Shown here piece by piece: positions 37,201 to 49,190 of a stretch of 64,000 nt of DNA. The stretch lies in NCBI GenBank assembly GCA_008360955.1, contig LUCM01008391.1:9911-73910 (forward strand). Reading direction: 5' to 3'. Origin of the DNA: Fasciolopsis buskii. Lineage: Eukaryota > Platyhelminthes > Trematoda > Plagiorchiida > Fasciolidae. The notes under the pieces are model-generated. The model saw only the letters and a program-made list of their open reading frames with translations, was not told the origin of the DNA and ran no database searches. Both the position numbers and the translations under genes were made by a program. Within the stretch, counting starts at the first letter, position 1; the number at the start of each line of letters is the position of its first letter.

Positions 37201-40200
37201 ATATTCCCGTATTTTGGATTTCTAACAATGCTTCGCCACTTGATAAGCTATAAAAATTCCAGGAGAAACAAAATCAAAAATATGCCAAGCAACAGACATT
37301 TTATATCATATTTGGTCACTGCTCTTCTAATCTGATTAGTAGCAGCTGATGAACCACTGAATTGGCTGCCGCTGACACAACTTGATATATAAATGCTATG
37401 CCTTGCAAACTCGCAAAAGTAAAATAGGGATCATTATTTGCACATGCCGTACAACATTGGAACCAGTCAAAGGTCAATGGCCTTCTGATCCGTTTTCCTG
37501 CATTTACCGTGGGACTGACTAACGATGTGCTCATTGTACACGTGTCATGGTCGAATTACCAGTGGTTGAACTTTATGGAATAAATGAAAGTCAGCGTCCC
37601 GGCATTTCTATGTTCCAGTTGCGTCTAACAATAAAATGTGGGTTGGCGTGCATTCTCAACCTACCAAGGGGATCAAGGCAGTATATCTCAGTGCATCTAA
37701 AATACAAGAATGACCATATAATTGTCTCGTCAATGGCGATGATTAGTATTAATTGCCAACTTTAAAGGTGCACAGTGTCAACGGATTATATTATCGGCGA
37801 TGCCAGTCAATGTCTTTTCGCCACTTCTAAACTGCGGAACACCATTTTAAGACAAAGGAAGTGAGTTACACCATTAAAAGTAAAAGTTAGACGGAAAAAT
37901 AATATTAACAATATAAGATGCAGACCATTCAAATATTGTTTTATATCGAATGAAGAGGTTTTATTTCATTTATCGGTGTTTTGCTAGAAGTTATTTGAAG
38001 GGTTCAGAAGTAATTAATGCAACAATAATTGACCTCCAAAGGCCCCATGAGAGTCTCCTGGGACAATTTTTGTACCGTCGTTTTAGTAGGAGAAAATCAG
38101 TGTGTATGTTAAGACCATATTTTTCTTATGTTTTACTTCCACAGATGGTAAGCTTAAAAACTGGCAAAAGATATATAATTGAAAATTATTCTTCAAACGA
38201 CTATTTTGAGAACAAGGTTCGTCCTGAAATGGACAGTTATGCGGCATAGTAGGAGGCCGAAGCTTTTGGGTCAAAAGTGGGCTCTGTGATTAATTAAAAT
38301 TGCTCACCGGAATTTGATACCCCTAGCGTTTTTGTTTTTACCAGAGATCAATTTCAGAGGTCGATTCCGCAATGTGATTGGTGTACTCTGGATAGCACAA
38401 CTGACTTAAGAAGAGAGGAGCATATTCTGCGCACAAACTTTGCGTGTGCACTTAGTTTTTACTGATTTTCCGAACTACGGCCATATCACACATTTGTTCT
38501 GGGGCTCGAGGTCATTTATGAGATCACTTTTGGTCAAAGCACCTACAGCATGGGTGAGAAAGATAGTCCAATTTCTTGAATGTTTAAAACTTGGCACTAT
38601 ACTGCGTTCACGCTGTTAAAACTTCCCTAAGATGGGTTGCTGCTTCAATTTTGGGTAGCTATATCTCATCAGGTGATCATATGTTGAATGAAGCAGTATC
38701 TCACCCACGGGAGGCTGAAAACGTCTATCAGACTGGAATCACATCGTAATTATGAAATATTTATTGAGACTACACGACAAGGTTGTGGCGGGTTCTGCTG
38801 CAGGGCTTAAACTCGGCAATGGAGAGAATAAAAGATTTGCGAAGGTTTTGGTGTTTGCACATCGCTGTCTACGCAATGCTGGTAGGATACGGTGGTGGAA
38901 TTTCGTAAGTAAATTGATTAATTAAACAAGGTACTCTCGTTTATGGTTGCACATTTAATAACGACACTGAGAGTGAGCGGAATAGAATGGAACATGTGTT
39001 GCGAATGAATGCAGGATGCAGCTTTTTGTTTTTCTCTGGGACACTTAGTGGTTGGAGGATAGATCAAGATGCCCAGTCGACTAGAATCCAAAGAATACGA
39101 AAACCCCGATCGGCGGAATGGTTACTCTAAGTCCAATTTAACTGCTGGGTTGGGGTCCGCAAGACCTTCAGAGGCCGTGATTGGAGACAAGTTGATGTGG
39201 CTCAATGGCGCAACCAGTGGCGTTTTTGGATTATAAAATTTTGTTTCCTATGCAGTCCCTGAACTTGTTGTCCTGCATTAACCTCTAATTGTCATCCATT
39301 CATTTTCCTCATGTTATTGTAAGGCGCCAGCCAGAAGCGGATTTTATCGGTGGGGAATTCATGGTTTTTAATCCAGGTTCATATGAACTGGCATTTGGAG
39401 ATCGCTTTTGGGACGTATACAGACCTATAAGATGAAAGTTTAAAAAGACAAAGACTGTGAGGATATCGACTAGAAAGAGGCAGTGTCATTGACTGTCTCA
39501 CAAACTGAAACTAACAGTAGAGTATGAAGTGGGATATAATGGTTAAGTTCTGAAACTTTATGAAACAGGTGGGTTATATGGTGGTTGATAAGGTTAGGTG
39601 TGGCGGACAAACAGTAATAGAAATTAATATTGGCCATGGCTTATTCAAGATGACCTTGTATTTTGGGGCAAGGAAGAAAGATACCGCTTTTGTTTGAGAC
39701 ATCCCGTCGCAATATGTCTGAAGACGGTAGGCCTTTTCAGTTTCACAATGTGGCCCTGTGTGACCGAGTTCTTGATTCGAAGTCAGCGGTGAAATTTTGG
39801 CTCTTGGTGGCCAAATCAGTACTATCAAAATGGCGATGAGGTGACAACTGAAACATCTACTGCAAAAGGTGTAAAAGTTTAAATTTTTTGTCTTGGAGTC
39901 ATCCTAGTGAGGCGCTGTTGCGCTTATTGGGTAGTGGGGTCTATCCAGAGTCTTTTTCAGGACGTTACTATTCTTGGTGTTTGTTAAATGATTTTCACAC
40001 CTCTTGTTGGCAAATGACATGTTGTGTTGCCTGGAACGGCACAACCATGGATACAAACAAAAAACACCAGGGGGCAACGCTAAATGGTGGATAAAATGAA
40101 ATGAATGAAAACAAGAAATCAATGCTAGGGTTCGAGCGAAACATGCGACGAGTAAAACAGGTTCATTGATCTCAGCCAAAACGGCGAGCAAGCGCAAAAA

Positions 40201-42600
40201 TACGTCACGTAAACAGTAAGCTCTAGCCTATACACGCGATTAGTCATCCAGGAGAAGAATGGCCTTGCGATTTGATGCAAAAGCTTGAAAGCCAGCCAAC
40301 CAGAAAGCTACAATTTAGGAGACAAACATTCATCCCGCCAATTACAATAACGAGGCGTAATTTAGGAAATACGGTTTTTGCCAAAAATAAACATGCGTAA
40401 CCAATTCAGTGTCTTTGAATTGTAGGGATCTGGCCATCTCAAAGACTCCTGCCTCCTTTGATTCATCACTGAATTTGGGGTGGCCTCGTATCCAACTGCG
40501 GTTTTTTCTGGAGTCGTCTGGAACGAACTGAACAACAAAAAGCTAGCAAGTTTGTGGCCACATCGGCAGGTCGGGAGCTATCCACTGGGTGTTGAAGGTG
40601 CCTAATATCAGTCCTGGTAGTAGTTGTTGGGTGCTAGAGATTGGATTCTGTTCGATGATTTTTGTGTCATTTCCGGAACTTATTTTTCGCATATACTCAT
40701 GCAGAATATGGCCGATCTTTCGTTAGGCGGCGTTTTCTTCCAAATGACTGGCTTCTCTGGTGGTTTCTGGCTTACATGGTTGAATATGGTCGAAAATTAT
40801 TCAAAAGTGTTTTGTCGTTCTGCTAGATAGCCTTCAACGTTGACGGGCCATGACTCTATGCACTGCTTAAGGCCTTTGACATATGAGGGACGCAGCGGGT
40901 GTTACATCACTTGGTGTGGACGGATGTAACTTTATGCGGTATGCCATCAAGAGCTGTTAGAATACCCTGTCACTAGTTCGCTCCGCACGAGACTTCAGAA
41001 ACCGTCTCTTGAAAGTGTCAACAAGCTTTCAAGGATGCCTTCTTAAAAGGGCGGGTTGAAGACAATGAGACTTTTATCGCTCGCATAAAGTCGACCAGAA
41101 TGCATCTCCGAAGGACACCCAAACTGCTAAAATGCGTCAACAGTACTAACAGTCGCTTCTTATAGTACACCATTTCCTACAGTATTCCGGAATGGTGTAA
41201 ACATTGTCCGAAAATATTGCAACCTCTCGAAAATGCTATTCAGTTAAATTTCTGATATTTCGTTTTCGTAGGTCTAAAATGTGATTCTTCTTACATGGGC
41301 ACACTTTTGCATGCACAATGTAAGATGTAGTGATTGTTTGTGCACTGCACTGCAATCTGCAAACAGATTTAGTCTAGCGAGATCTTTTGAAACGATGGAA
41401 GCTGTTCTCCAATTCTCGATATTTTTGCCATAAATCCGAATAAGTTCCACAATATCCAAAAATAAGGCGGGAAGTGGTATAGATGAAATATCGGCCAAAG
41501 AAAGACGTGTTCTAGAGGCTAGGAAATTTAAGCAAATGAAATATGAAGCCAATATCCCCTTCAAAGTCACCGAATTATGGGACAACCGGCAAGCGACTTT
41601 CATCTCAGATCTCTTGGAAACCAGCCTGGGGGGGTTATGTCTATCGGTGTTTCCAGCTTTCGTTTAATTATTATCTCAAACTTCCCGAACACCCAACGTT
41701 CACTCACGCGTTTTGTCTCCGTTTTTTTCCTTACTTTCACAATGTATTTTTCTCCCCACCAAGCGGTTCTAGAATCCATACCGTCAGTGAGCAAAGTCAC
41801 AAGTTTTTTCACTAGAACGAACAAGATTCCGTTGGTAGCTCATTGCTGCTTTCAAGCCTAGAAGATGCGAGATTTGGACAATATATGAAAAAGTAGCGTA
41901 GAACTCTATGCACAACAGTGTTCGTTTTCTGCTTAAACACTGGTGTACACCTACGTGGCATATTTTCCACTTCTATGGGGTATTGTAAATCTTGAAGTCA
42001 GTTTTTAAACTACACGCAAAATGTGACCGTCGGATGTTCCCTCTCTCAGATTCTAAAGGCGTAAATCGGTTTAATTGCATCGGATAGAACAAATGTCTAG
42101 TCAAGAACCACATGGAAAAAAATATTTTGCATATTGTGGCATCAAAATAATGATATGGGTGATAACAAGACTGTACACGAATAAGTAAAAGGCAATAAAG
42201 AAGGGAGTGAATGATACTGAGGTTACTCGAATTAGTGTACTTCTACAGATGTCGTGTGAGGTAAAATCAATGCAAACAAACAAACAAACGTAAAGTCAGA
42301 AACAAAGATATCAAAGCAAATCTTGGAAAAATGACTTCTGAAAATAGTCAGTTTTCTCCAAATGATCCACAATATGTTGATGAAATCTAATCGAAAATAG
42401 CGCCGTAGTCGAGTGGCCAGCTGTACACTAACCGAATACATATATGGACTGCTGATTAAAATTCTTATTGTTGTCCATTGCATTGGTATTTGCACAAACC
42501 TAGAAAAAGACTTAGTTCAATAGAAACTGCGGAAACATTACTGAAGATGCAAACGGGCAAAATGTGTTTTGTGTGAGTTTAGTCACACGGGTCTTTTCGG
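34251..42600. other. Long AT-rich region, no gene recognised
   Basis: It contains scattered frames of 60-130 codons without motifs: 34,959-35,291 (-), 35,375-35,653 (-), 36,196-36,710 (-), 37,547-37,765 (+), 37,950-38,249 (+, ATG start, 99 residues, rich in Tyr, Phe and Arg) and 41,274-41,603 (-). Between 35,085 and 35,875 the plus strand also has two unlisted open stretches, one containing WKQTCCIDQDHSSRMQLYHQ and one containing GVKFEIPTNTLDN. I cannot tell whether these are host exons or an eroded transposon. Confidence 0.3.
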
Positions 42601-42609
42601 TTTAGGTTA

Positions 42610-42720
42610 ACTTGTACAACCATTAACCATGTGCCAACTTATTCTGGTTTTCCGTTGCTGCCTCGCAGCACCAATTGGTCAGAGCGAAAAAGGAACGAAG
42701 AATAGTGAAACAGGTTAAAC
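42610..42720 (-). mobile_element. RTE-like LINE 3'-end fragment
   Basis: The plus-strand phrase ACAACCATTAACC and the following 90 bases align by eye with 56,658-56,760, the 3' end of the RTE LINE: ...TCTGGTT...GAAAAAGGAACGAAGAATAGTGAAA against TCTGGTT...GAAACGCAAAGGGAATAATGAAA. The orientation is the same, so this is a separate, severely 5'-truncated copy. Confidence 0.55.
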
Positions 42721-43642
42721 CACTGTCTGAAAGCGAAAAGATTTCGGATGGAAGAGCATTTACTGCAGCATTGAGTCACATCACACACACCAGAACTTTC
42801 AGACGCCTACTCAACGTTTTTAGTTGTTAATCACAACATCTAATTAAGCGATTGGCTTACTTTGGGCTCTTGATAAAAAATCCGGTGCGCTAGGCAGCAC
42901 GCATAAACACAACTTTGGGAAACCGTTGGGAGGTAATGACTGTAGTCCAGTTTAAACTCCTTTTAGTCAATCTTGCCTAGGGGCTTAACACATCCTGATC
43001 GTTTCAACGTCAAATATCTTCACGTGAGACAAAGGACAGATGGATTTGTTGGATGGCTCCGTCCCAATGTTATTGGTGGAGGTTTGTGATATTTTGTGGG
43101 CAGAATGTTTTCCGGGCAAAACCGCATCAGCTTTTCTAGAATATCACTGCTTGCCTCAGTATCTACTCACCTGATGAATATGATTTCAATTTATTCGCTG
43201 CTAGCCACAAAAATAGCCATCTTTTATCTGTGCACCACCGGCGGATAAGAAAAATAACACATTGCTTCTAGCTTTGCATGTTGCTTACGACCGGAATCAT
43301 GGTTGCATAAAACTATGATGACAAAGGGAATCAGATGAGGATCGGTAACAAAAGGCAATTTTATTGTCGGACTGATTATTTTAGTTCATTTCTCATGCAA
43401 GTATTGGTTTGCACAATTATAAAGAGGCCTTCCCGTTCAGAACACAATTTCATCATACGTTGCAAAGTAATTTTTTCATTAAAGGAACAAATTCAATAGC
43501 ATTTTAAATAAGCCCATTAGGAAGGGCAATCAGTTTTACTCAGGACCGTTTCTCAAAGTAAACGTCTCTCATAATTAATAAAAACAGGCAAGAGACAGAG
43601 TTTCAGTACTGACACGGTGCATCCAAATTATTCGTATAGTTT
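42721..43642. other. Presumed upstream region of the 43.6 kb gene
   Basis: No exon or repeat was recognised after the RTE fragment. The promoter of the gene starting at 43,643 is expected here; no definite core element could be identified. Confidence 0.3.
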
Positions 43643-46083
43643 ATGCATAGTAACAGTTATTCAACCGGACCTCCTGTTCGAATACCAGACTTATCAACAT
43701 TACGTATCGTCAACATGAAACAGAAAGGAATTTGCACGAGAACAATAGCCACAATCATGGGCATGCAAAATTATTCCGCATTTAACAAACAAACACGCAC
43801 ACGGCAACAGATTGTTACCCAACGTAATCCGATCCATGTCGGTGTGAGTAATTGGAATTCTTTGTTTTCGTTCAGATTCGAATCCAAGTTGAAGCACGTG
43901 AAATAACGGCATTCAAGAAGAAGAAATTGAAACTGAAAAATCGAAAAAAAGACAAAACAAGGTGACAGTTTAGAAATTTTGGAATAAATAGTGAATGAAC
44001 TGGATTTGTCCAGTACCAGTCTCCGCAATTTTTGTTTTCAGAACCTGGATAAAGTGAATTTCTCAAATAAATATCTGAGGGAGAATAAATCATTCGCTGG
44101 TCCAGATAGAATTATGAGAGATTTGTTCAGACAAGTAGGTACATAGCGGTTACATGTTGTCAAACGATATTTTAGATGCTAAATTCAAAAAAAGTCGTAT
44201 TACTCTTTTGTAACAGAAAAGCGAACTGGGAAAATCTGTCTGACCACTATATGTAGGCGTGGCTCCAATTCAACGTTAGCTTTTGCGAGAATATTCAAAA
44301 TCAATGGAACGCAATAAAATGGACTCACAAGGACAACAAAAACGTTCAGAGTGTACCTGGTATTGTTTGGTAAGAGCAAAGCTAATACACTTTTGGAAGA
44401 ACCAATTTTTCTTCTTGGGTGGTATGCAACAAATATCAAACGTTGTTGAATCCTCCAAAAAGATGATATATTTCCTGAAAAAATATCTTACTTCAGTTCA
44501 GCTTTAACAGGCACATGCAGAGAGCAGTTAAGTAGGGAAAACTTCTAACCAATAGAGTGAATTTTAGTGAATAGCCACAGGGAACGGGGATTAGTTTATC
44601 CGAATTCGTTTACCCTGGTTCACTGTTCAAATAATAAACTTTTTGACTTCTATTCCTTTTTATCCCCAGCTGATTTTCTTGTGATATCGAACGAACTGAG
44701 AAGTTGTATGGTTATCGGTTTCCTTCATAAACAATGCACCAGTAACAAAAAATCTCCGTTTTTTTGTTTTAGCGCTTATTGCTGAGTCCAATGTGTGCAG
44801 TCCATTCCGACAACGGATCGACACAAAACTGCGAAGTGAGTTTTATTAATCCAATCTAATCTATTAACAATTGTTTTTACCCAGGTGGTGATTCCTTGGA
44901 TCCAAATATCCGCATTGATTCAACTAGGACCAAACAGCGAATGAGAGGAAGAAAACTGTCTGGAGAAAAACGGCTTAGGTAAAATCTAAACTTGAAATAT
45001 GGCAGAAATAATCGAACAATTTGGAACATTTTAGACCACGTCTACGTCCCAAAAGTACCATTGATGCACTGAATGAATGCCCTTCATACAGACCACCCCA
45101 AGGTGAGTGAATTCAATTGACGAGTGTTTTTGTGAAATTTTGTTGAATTACACGGGAGTTATAATTCAAACATGGAATTAAGCAAAATACAAAAATAGCC
45201 TAAATTCGAAAGAGTGGGAGGCCGGCGGTGGCCAAGCGGATACCGTCGTGGCATTTGAACGTGAAGGTCGCGGGTTCTAATCCTCCCACCGTCGGTCAAC
45301 TTCCGCACTTGGCAGCTCTCTGCTGACCGCGGCCCCCTTCGTGAAAAACGATGTACATCGTTATTTCATTAATAAGGGAAGTAAAAGATAAAAAGACAGA
45401 CATTACAAGTCCTGAGTAATACAGAATAGGTGCAACATCATGAATTGAAGTTCAGCAAAACGTTCAGAGCCTGCCCGGTAGCGTAATGGCTAAGGCGTTC
45501 GACTCAGAATCGTCCATCCCTGGTTCGCGTGCCAGTTCGGGCGCGGTCCATATGCACTGCTCATCATTCCTAACAAGGATCAAACAGTTGTACAGTGCTT
45601 CCATGGTTTTTAATGGTGAGTTGACCGATCATATCACATGGTGAATTATTTCATGAAAGAATAAAATCTCAGCAGTCAAATGATCTCGTCCCAGTCCGAG
45701 ACTACGTGTACAAATGCATAACTAATTTAATTTTCCTCAGTACCTTCGAATGTAATAGATACTGAATCCATATGACTATGCTAAAATGTTTTTATTCTAC
45801 GCAGCCAATTGTTTTGAGTGGAAGATAGGCAAACATTGTGTGCAGGCCTTGTTGAAACTCATGCAACAAGCGTCGAATAAGCAAATTCCTTTCCGCTACG
45901 CAGTAACTCACTAGAACAAATACTTTATTTGTGTTTTTTATTCAGCAAAACCGGTAAATGTTTCTAAGAATAGATCGCTTGCTTTGGAGGTATCTAATGA
46001 GCAGATATCCTAGGAATTCAATAAATATCCCATTTCAGCCGCCATATGTACGCCCTTACCATGAAGCATCACGGGCTCGTTAG
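43643..46083 (+). CDS. Seven-exon gene for a small basic protein of unknown function
   Basis: The exons, all phase-compatible, are 43,643-43,843 (ATG start), 43,876-43,961, 44,014-44,138, 44,885-44,978, 45,035-45,102, 45,946-45,989 and 46,039-46,083 (TAG stop). Together they give about 220 residues. Introns are 32, 52, 746, 56, 843 and 49 bases, a mix typical of flatworms. Diagnostic peptides are EAREITAFKKKKLKLKNRKK, NKYLRENKSFAGPDRIMRDL, DSTRTKQRMRGRKLSGEKRL and STIDALNECPSYRPPQ. The protein is strongly basic, with no signal peptide or membrane segment. I do not recognise the family. The long fifth intron carries a SINE and a tRNA-like element. Weak points are the acceptor at 44,014, chosen over the stronger-looking one at 44,042 because only it keeps phase, and the last exon, which is also open in a second frame. 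Exons 1-5 could instead splice to the UPF0193 exons downstream. Confidence 0.6.
45221..45396 (+). repeat. tRNA-derived SINE, copy 1
   Basis: The tRNA-like head has a box A-like TGGCCAAGCGG (45,229-45,239) and a box B-like GGTTCTAATCC (45,273-45,283). The ends GGCGGTGG and CCACCGTC pair as an acceptor stem. A shared body follows (CAACTTCC.CACTTGGCAG...TTATTTCATTAATAA.GGAA.TAAAAGATAAAA). It matches three other copies in the window and lies in an intron of the 43.6 kb gene. Confidence 0.85.
45473..45542 (+). repeat. tRNA-like sequence, Leu(CAG)-like
   Basis: This 70-base stretch folds roughly as a tRNA. The acceptor GCCCG pairs with CGGGC, the T arm CTGG pairs with CCAG around TTCGCGTG, and the D-arm region GCGTAATGGCTAAGGCG resembles box A. 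The anticodon loop CTCAGAA would read CAG (Leu). It lacks the long variable arm of a true tRNA-Leu and has a poor anticodon stem. It is therefore more likely a second SINE head or tRNA pseudogene, sitting 80 bases after the SINE in the same intron. Confidence 0.5.
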
Positions 46084-47460
46084 GAAGGCCAAAGTAAGAT
46101 TATTTCACAAAAATCTAGCGCCTTCGTTGCTAGGAGTCTAACATTAATAAACTAGTAATCGGTGGGTCCACCATTATTTCTCAGTAATTCTTCGGTCTTT
46201 TAGGTGTGGCGTCCACTACCTCCAAAGTAAATTTGCCTTTACTTCATAATTCAAGAAGGTTCAGAATTCCTAACTCGGTATCCACTGGTTAAGAAAACTC
46301 GTTTGTTTATCTATCGAAGACACGAAACGCATTTTAGAAAGAATCAAGATTCAGGCCGAGGTATGATTTTATATGTAGCATGCTCTCCACACAAGTGTGG
46401 TTTTAAATGACCTACTTCAGATTCAACGAAAACCGCTTTGCCTCGGATGACTTGTTGAATGAATTTTGGTAGAGGGAAACAATGGAATTCTTTCGGAGAC
46501 ACTGCAGTCATTTTATAATGGACATATTTTTAGAATAAAAATATTGCCTTCATTACCACAATAGAAAAATTACCCCTATCCGGAGTGCATTCTATTTTCA
46601 TCCGTTGGTAAGGATTTTCCAGTTTCATTCGTGTAATATTAAAACGTTTTGACGGGAATAAGAAAGCGGGATGAATTCGTCAAAGAATTTCCTTCTAGAA
46701 GTGCCCATTTTGTGAATGTATTTAAAGTTGTCATCAACAATATTAATGTGCCCTTAGATTGAGGTGATCCGAATTTTCAAATATTTTGCAGGATAATTCT
46801 ATGGGCTGCTTCGTTATGCGATTATTTAATACAACATATCTGGGGAAGCTTGGAGCGCTCAAATGCTGTTCGAGTCTGTCTAGGCCATGTTGCGTAAAAT
46901 ATTAATAATAATGTGTCAGGATTAGAGAAAAGAAACTCTGTTATGAAATATTAATATGAATGTAGAAAAAACTTTAAGATCATTTTTAGATATGATTGTT
47001 TTCATCCATGAAAATTATGCTCTTGGCCTAGTTTATTTGCTTAATATGATTCACAGGGTGTTCTTATTTGATTTAAAGTAGTGAAAAGCTCAAGTAGAAG
47101 ATTTTAAACCGGCCAGTCTTTTGAGATCTGTTTCTTATCCGTTGCTATGTGATACCAAAAGATTTTGCTATTTATGACCTACTGCTTAAGTGTCACGATT
47201 AACGCAACGCGCCTAAATGATATTGACGCAAGGTCAACCTTAATGTAAACCACGATCCTCCTTAATAGAAAATTTTTCTGTTCGTGATCAACCATGATTA
47301 TTGGATCCCAGTTAACACAAAGTACCTACATTAACAAATAATTATTTTCATTACATAGATATATGAGCAATCTCGAGCAGAATAGCCGATGAGGTAATCT
47401 TTTGCTGGACAAGCAAGTTTGTTATCATCTAGGAATTTGGACTAAGATAAATTAGAAGTC
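46084..47460. other. Segment after the 43.6 kb gene, with candidate small exons
   Basis: Two small stretches have splice-like edges and join in phase on the plus strand: 46,338-46,360 (KESRFRPR) and 46,421-46,468 (NENRFASDDLLNEF), separated by a 60-base gap. A third, 46,204-46,230 (VWRPLPPK then stop), could follow 46,093. The rest is AT-rich and featureless. Confidence 0.3.
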
Positions 47461-48690
47461 CCTTCTAAAAACGTTTATGAAGATTTCGTTCTTTCGTAGG
47501 GTTTTGCTCTTCATGTATCTCAATAGGCAGCATTCGTATTTTCACAGTGTTTGCTCGAATTTGGCTTACGGTATCTGGAAATAGATTTAAATATTTGGAC
47601 GATGCAGTAAACTTAAACTGATCCAGTTGTTGCAATCCTTGATGTCCAGTAGACACCCTTTACTTGGAAAGAAAATGGCTGTTTACTGTCAGTTTAAAGC
47701 TGACCTTCGAAGCTGCAACAAAATCCCGGGTAGTATATCGTATTTGGTGCAGCTTGGTTATACAACGATCCAAAACATCTATTATTAGAAACAAAAACGG
47801 TGTGGAATTCTGCAGGAATTTCACTTCCGCAGTACTTGATCATTGATAGTCCAGAATGTATATGAAGCTGAGTTATTTGTGAGTACACTATAGTCGAGTA
47901 AAAGCAACAATAACCGGTGAGTTTTGTAGTCTAGGAAGTGAAAAATCTCAGCTGGTGGTTTAAGGCGAATAGAAAAAATGACTTCCGGGTTGTTGGAAAT
48001 CACAAGATCTTATGATGCGATCAGGTAAATTGACCGATATGGGAAATCACTGTCATTGGTGCTCTTACAGCCTAATCAGTCTTTAATCCACATGATTTCT
48101 TGCATGCAGTGCACGAAGTGTTGAAACGAACAGTCGGTTTGCGGGGAATTAATGATTTTTAAAAGTTTTGTCGTGTCTTTGCTTGCATGAGCAACTTTAT
48201 TGTTCAGTTGCCTTAAGACTGAATTCGTTTGAAAATCTTGAGAATTTGACAGATTAATTGGCAGCACCTTAACGATTTGTCGTAATGGAGGTTATTTGAT
48301 GCGGAATGACTGCCGTACTCTTTCCCATAAGAAATTCGATGCACACTCATCACCATAGCTTGCTCGATATCAGTTTTTAGACAACCCTTCGGTACGGACG
48401 CTCCACGTGTTAATAGACAGCAATCGACCTAGTTTGTATCTCAGATTTCGGCATCCATTTATAAAACTACAATGCCGTTATCCGTTTGGCTGAATTTTGC
48501 CTCAAAGTCAGAGTGCCCGTAGTTTTGATGCTGTCAGGAAACTCGATTAGTTGTGTCTTCGACAATCGGTTTTGGATCTCGCTGAGGAACGTCCGACGCT
48601 GTGACGAACGAGGGAATTTTCTGTTCGTTTCCGGAATAAAATTGGGGAGTGTTTCTTGACGAAGTGATGATAACAGGAAGTTAATCCGTT
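47461..48690 (-). mobile_element. Probable downstream part of the gypsy remnant
   Basis: This follows the gypsy reverse transcriptase on the minus strand and contains short minus-strand frames (48,267-48,076 and 47,656-47,465) without diagnostic motifs. It is placed with the element by position only. Confidence 0.3.
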
Positions 48691-49190
48691 TTGCATGCTG
48701 TGGTATTGGGTTTGGTCACTGTCATTCTGGTCATTCTTTGGGATGTTACTGCCATGGCATTAATCGACACAGGTACTGCTTTTGATGGCTTATATCGCTC
48801 GACTTCATATTTTATCCTGTTATGACTGATAACGTGGCCTAAATAGCTGACTCCAGTTTTCCATAATTTGCATTTGGCCGGGATTCACCTTTAATCCAGG
48901 TTTTTCCACCGTCTGCTCAAGTTATCCAGATGTTCACCCAGCGTTCGTACATGCGTACTAAAGTCGTCTACCGGACATTTCGGTGGTATCAGATCACCGA
49001 GGTAGTTGAAACGCTGCTGGCACTTTGGCCAACACGAAGGACATAGTTTGGAACTCATTATACGGTGATATCCACTCAATTGATGACTAAACGTTTGTGA
49101 CCTAAACCTCAATTCCAACTTTCAACACCCTCTGAAAACTGTCAGTGTATACCAGTTTTCAACGCCATTTGGAGTAATATTTGCAGGCAA
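48691..49190 (-). mobile_element. Ty3/gypsy reverse transcriptase remnant
   Basis: Minus-strand translation gives FRSQTFSHQL for the usual LRNAxxTFQR motif, then RFNYLGDLIPPKCPVDDFST, where YLDD is expected (the first catalytic Asp is Gly here). VRTLGEHLDNLSRRWKN and LDPGLKVNPGQMQIMEN follow, matching the EHL..L..VL..L...GLK.NP.KC block of gypsy elements. No LTRs were found. It lies between the 43.6 kb gene and the UPF0193 exons, or within an intron if these form one gene. Confidence 0.75.

Noticed and set aside
44042..44138. Alternative exon start at 44,042 after TTTTGTTTTCAG
   Set aside because: It is a better-looking acceptor, but it breaks phase with the preceding exon; 44,014 keeps phase.
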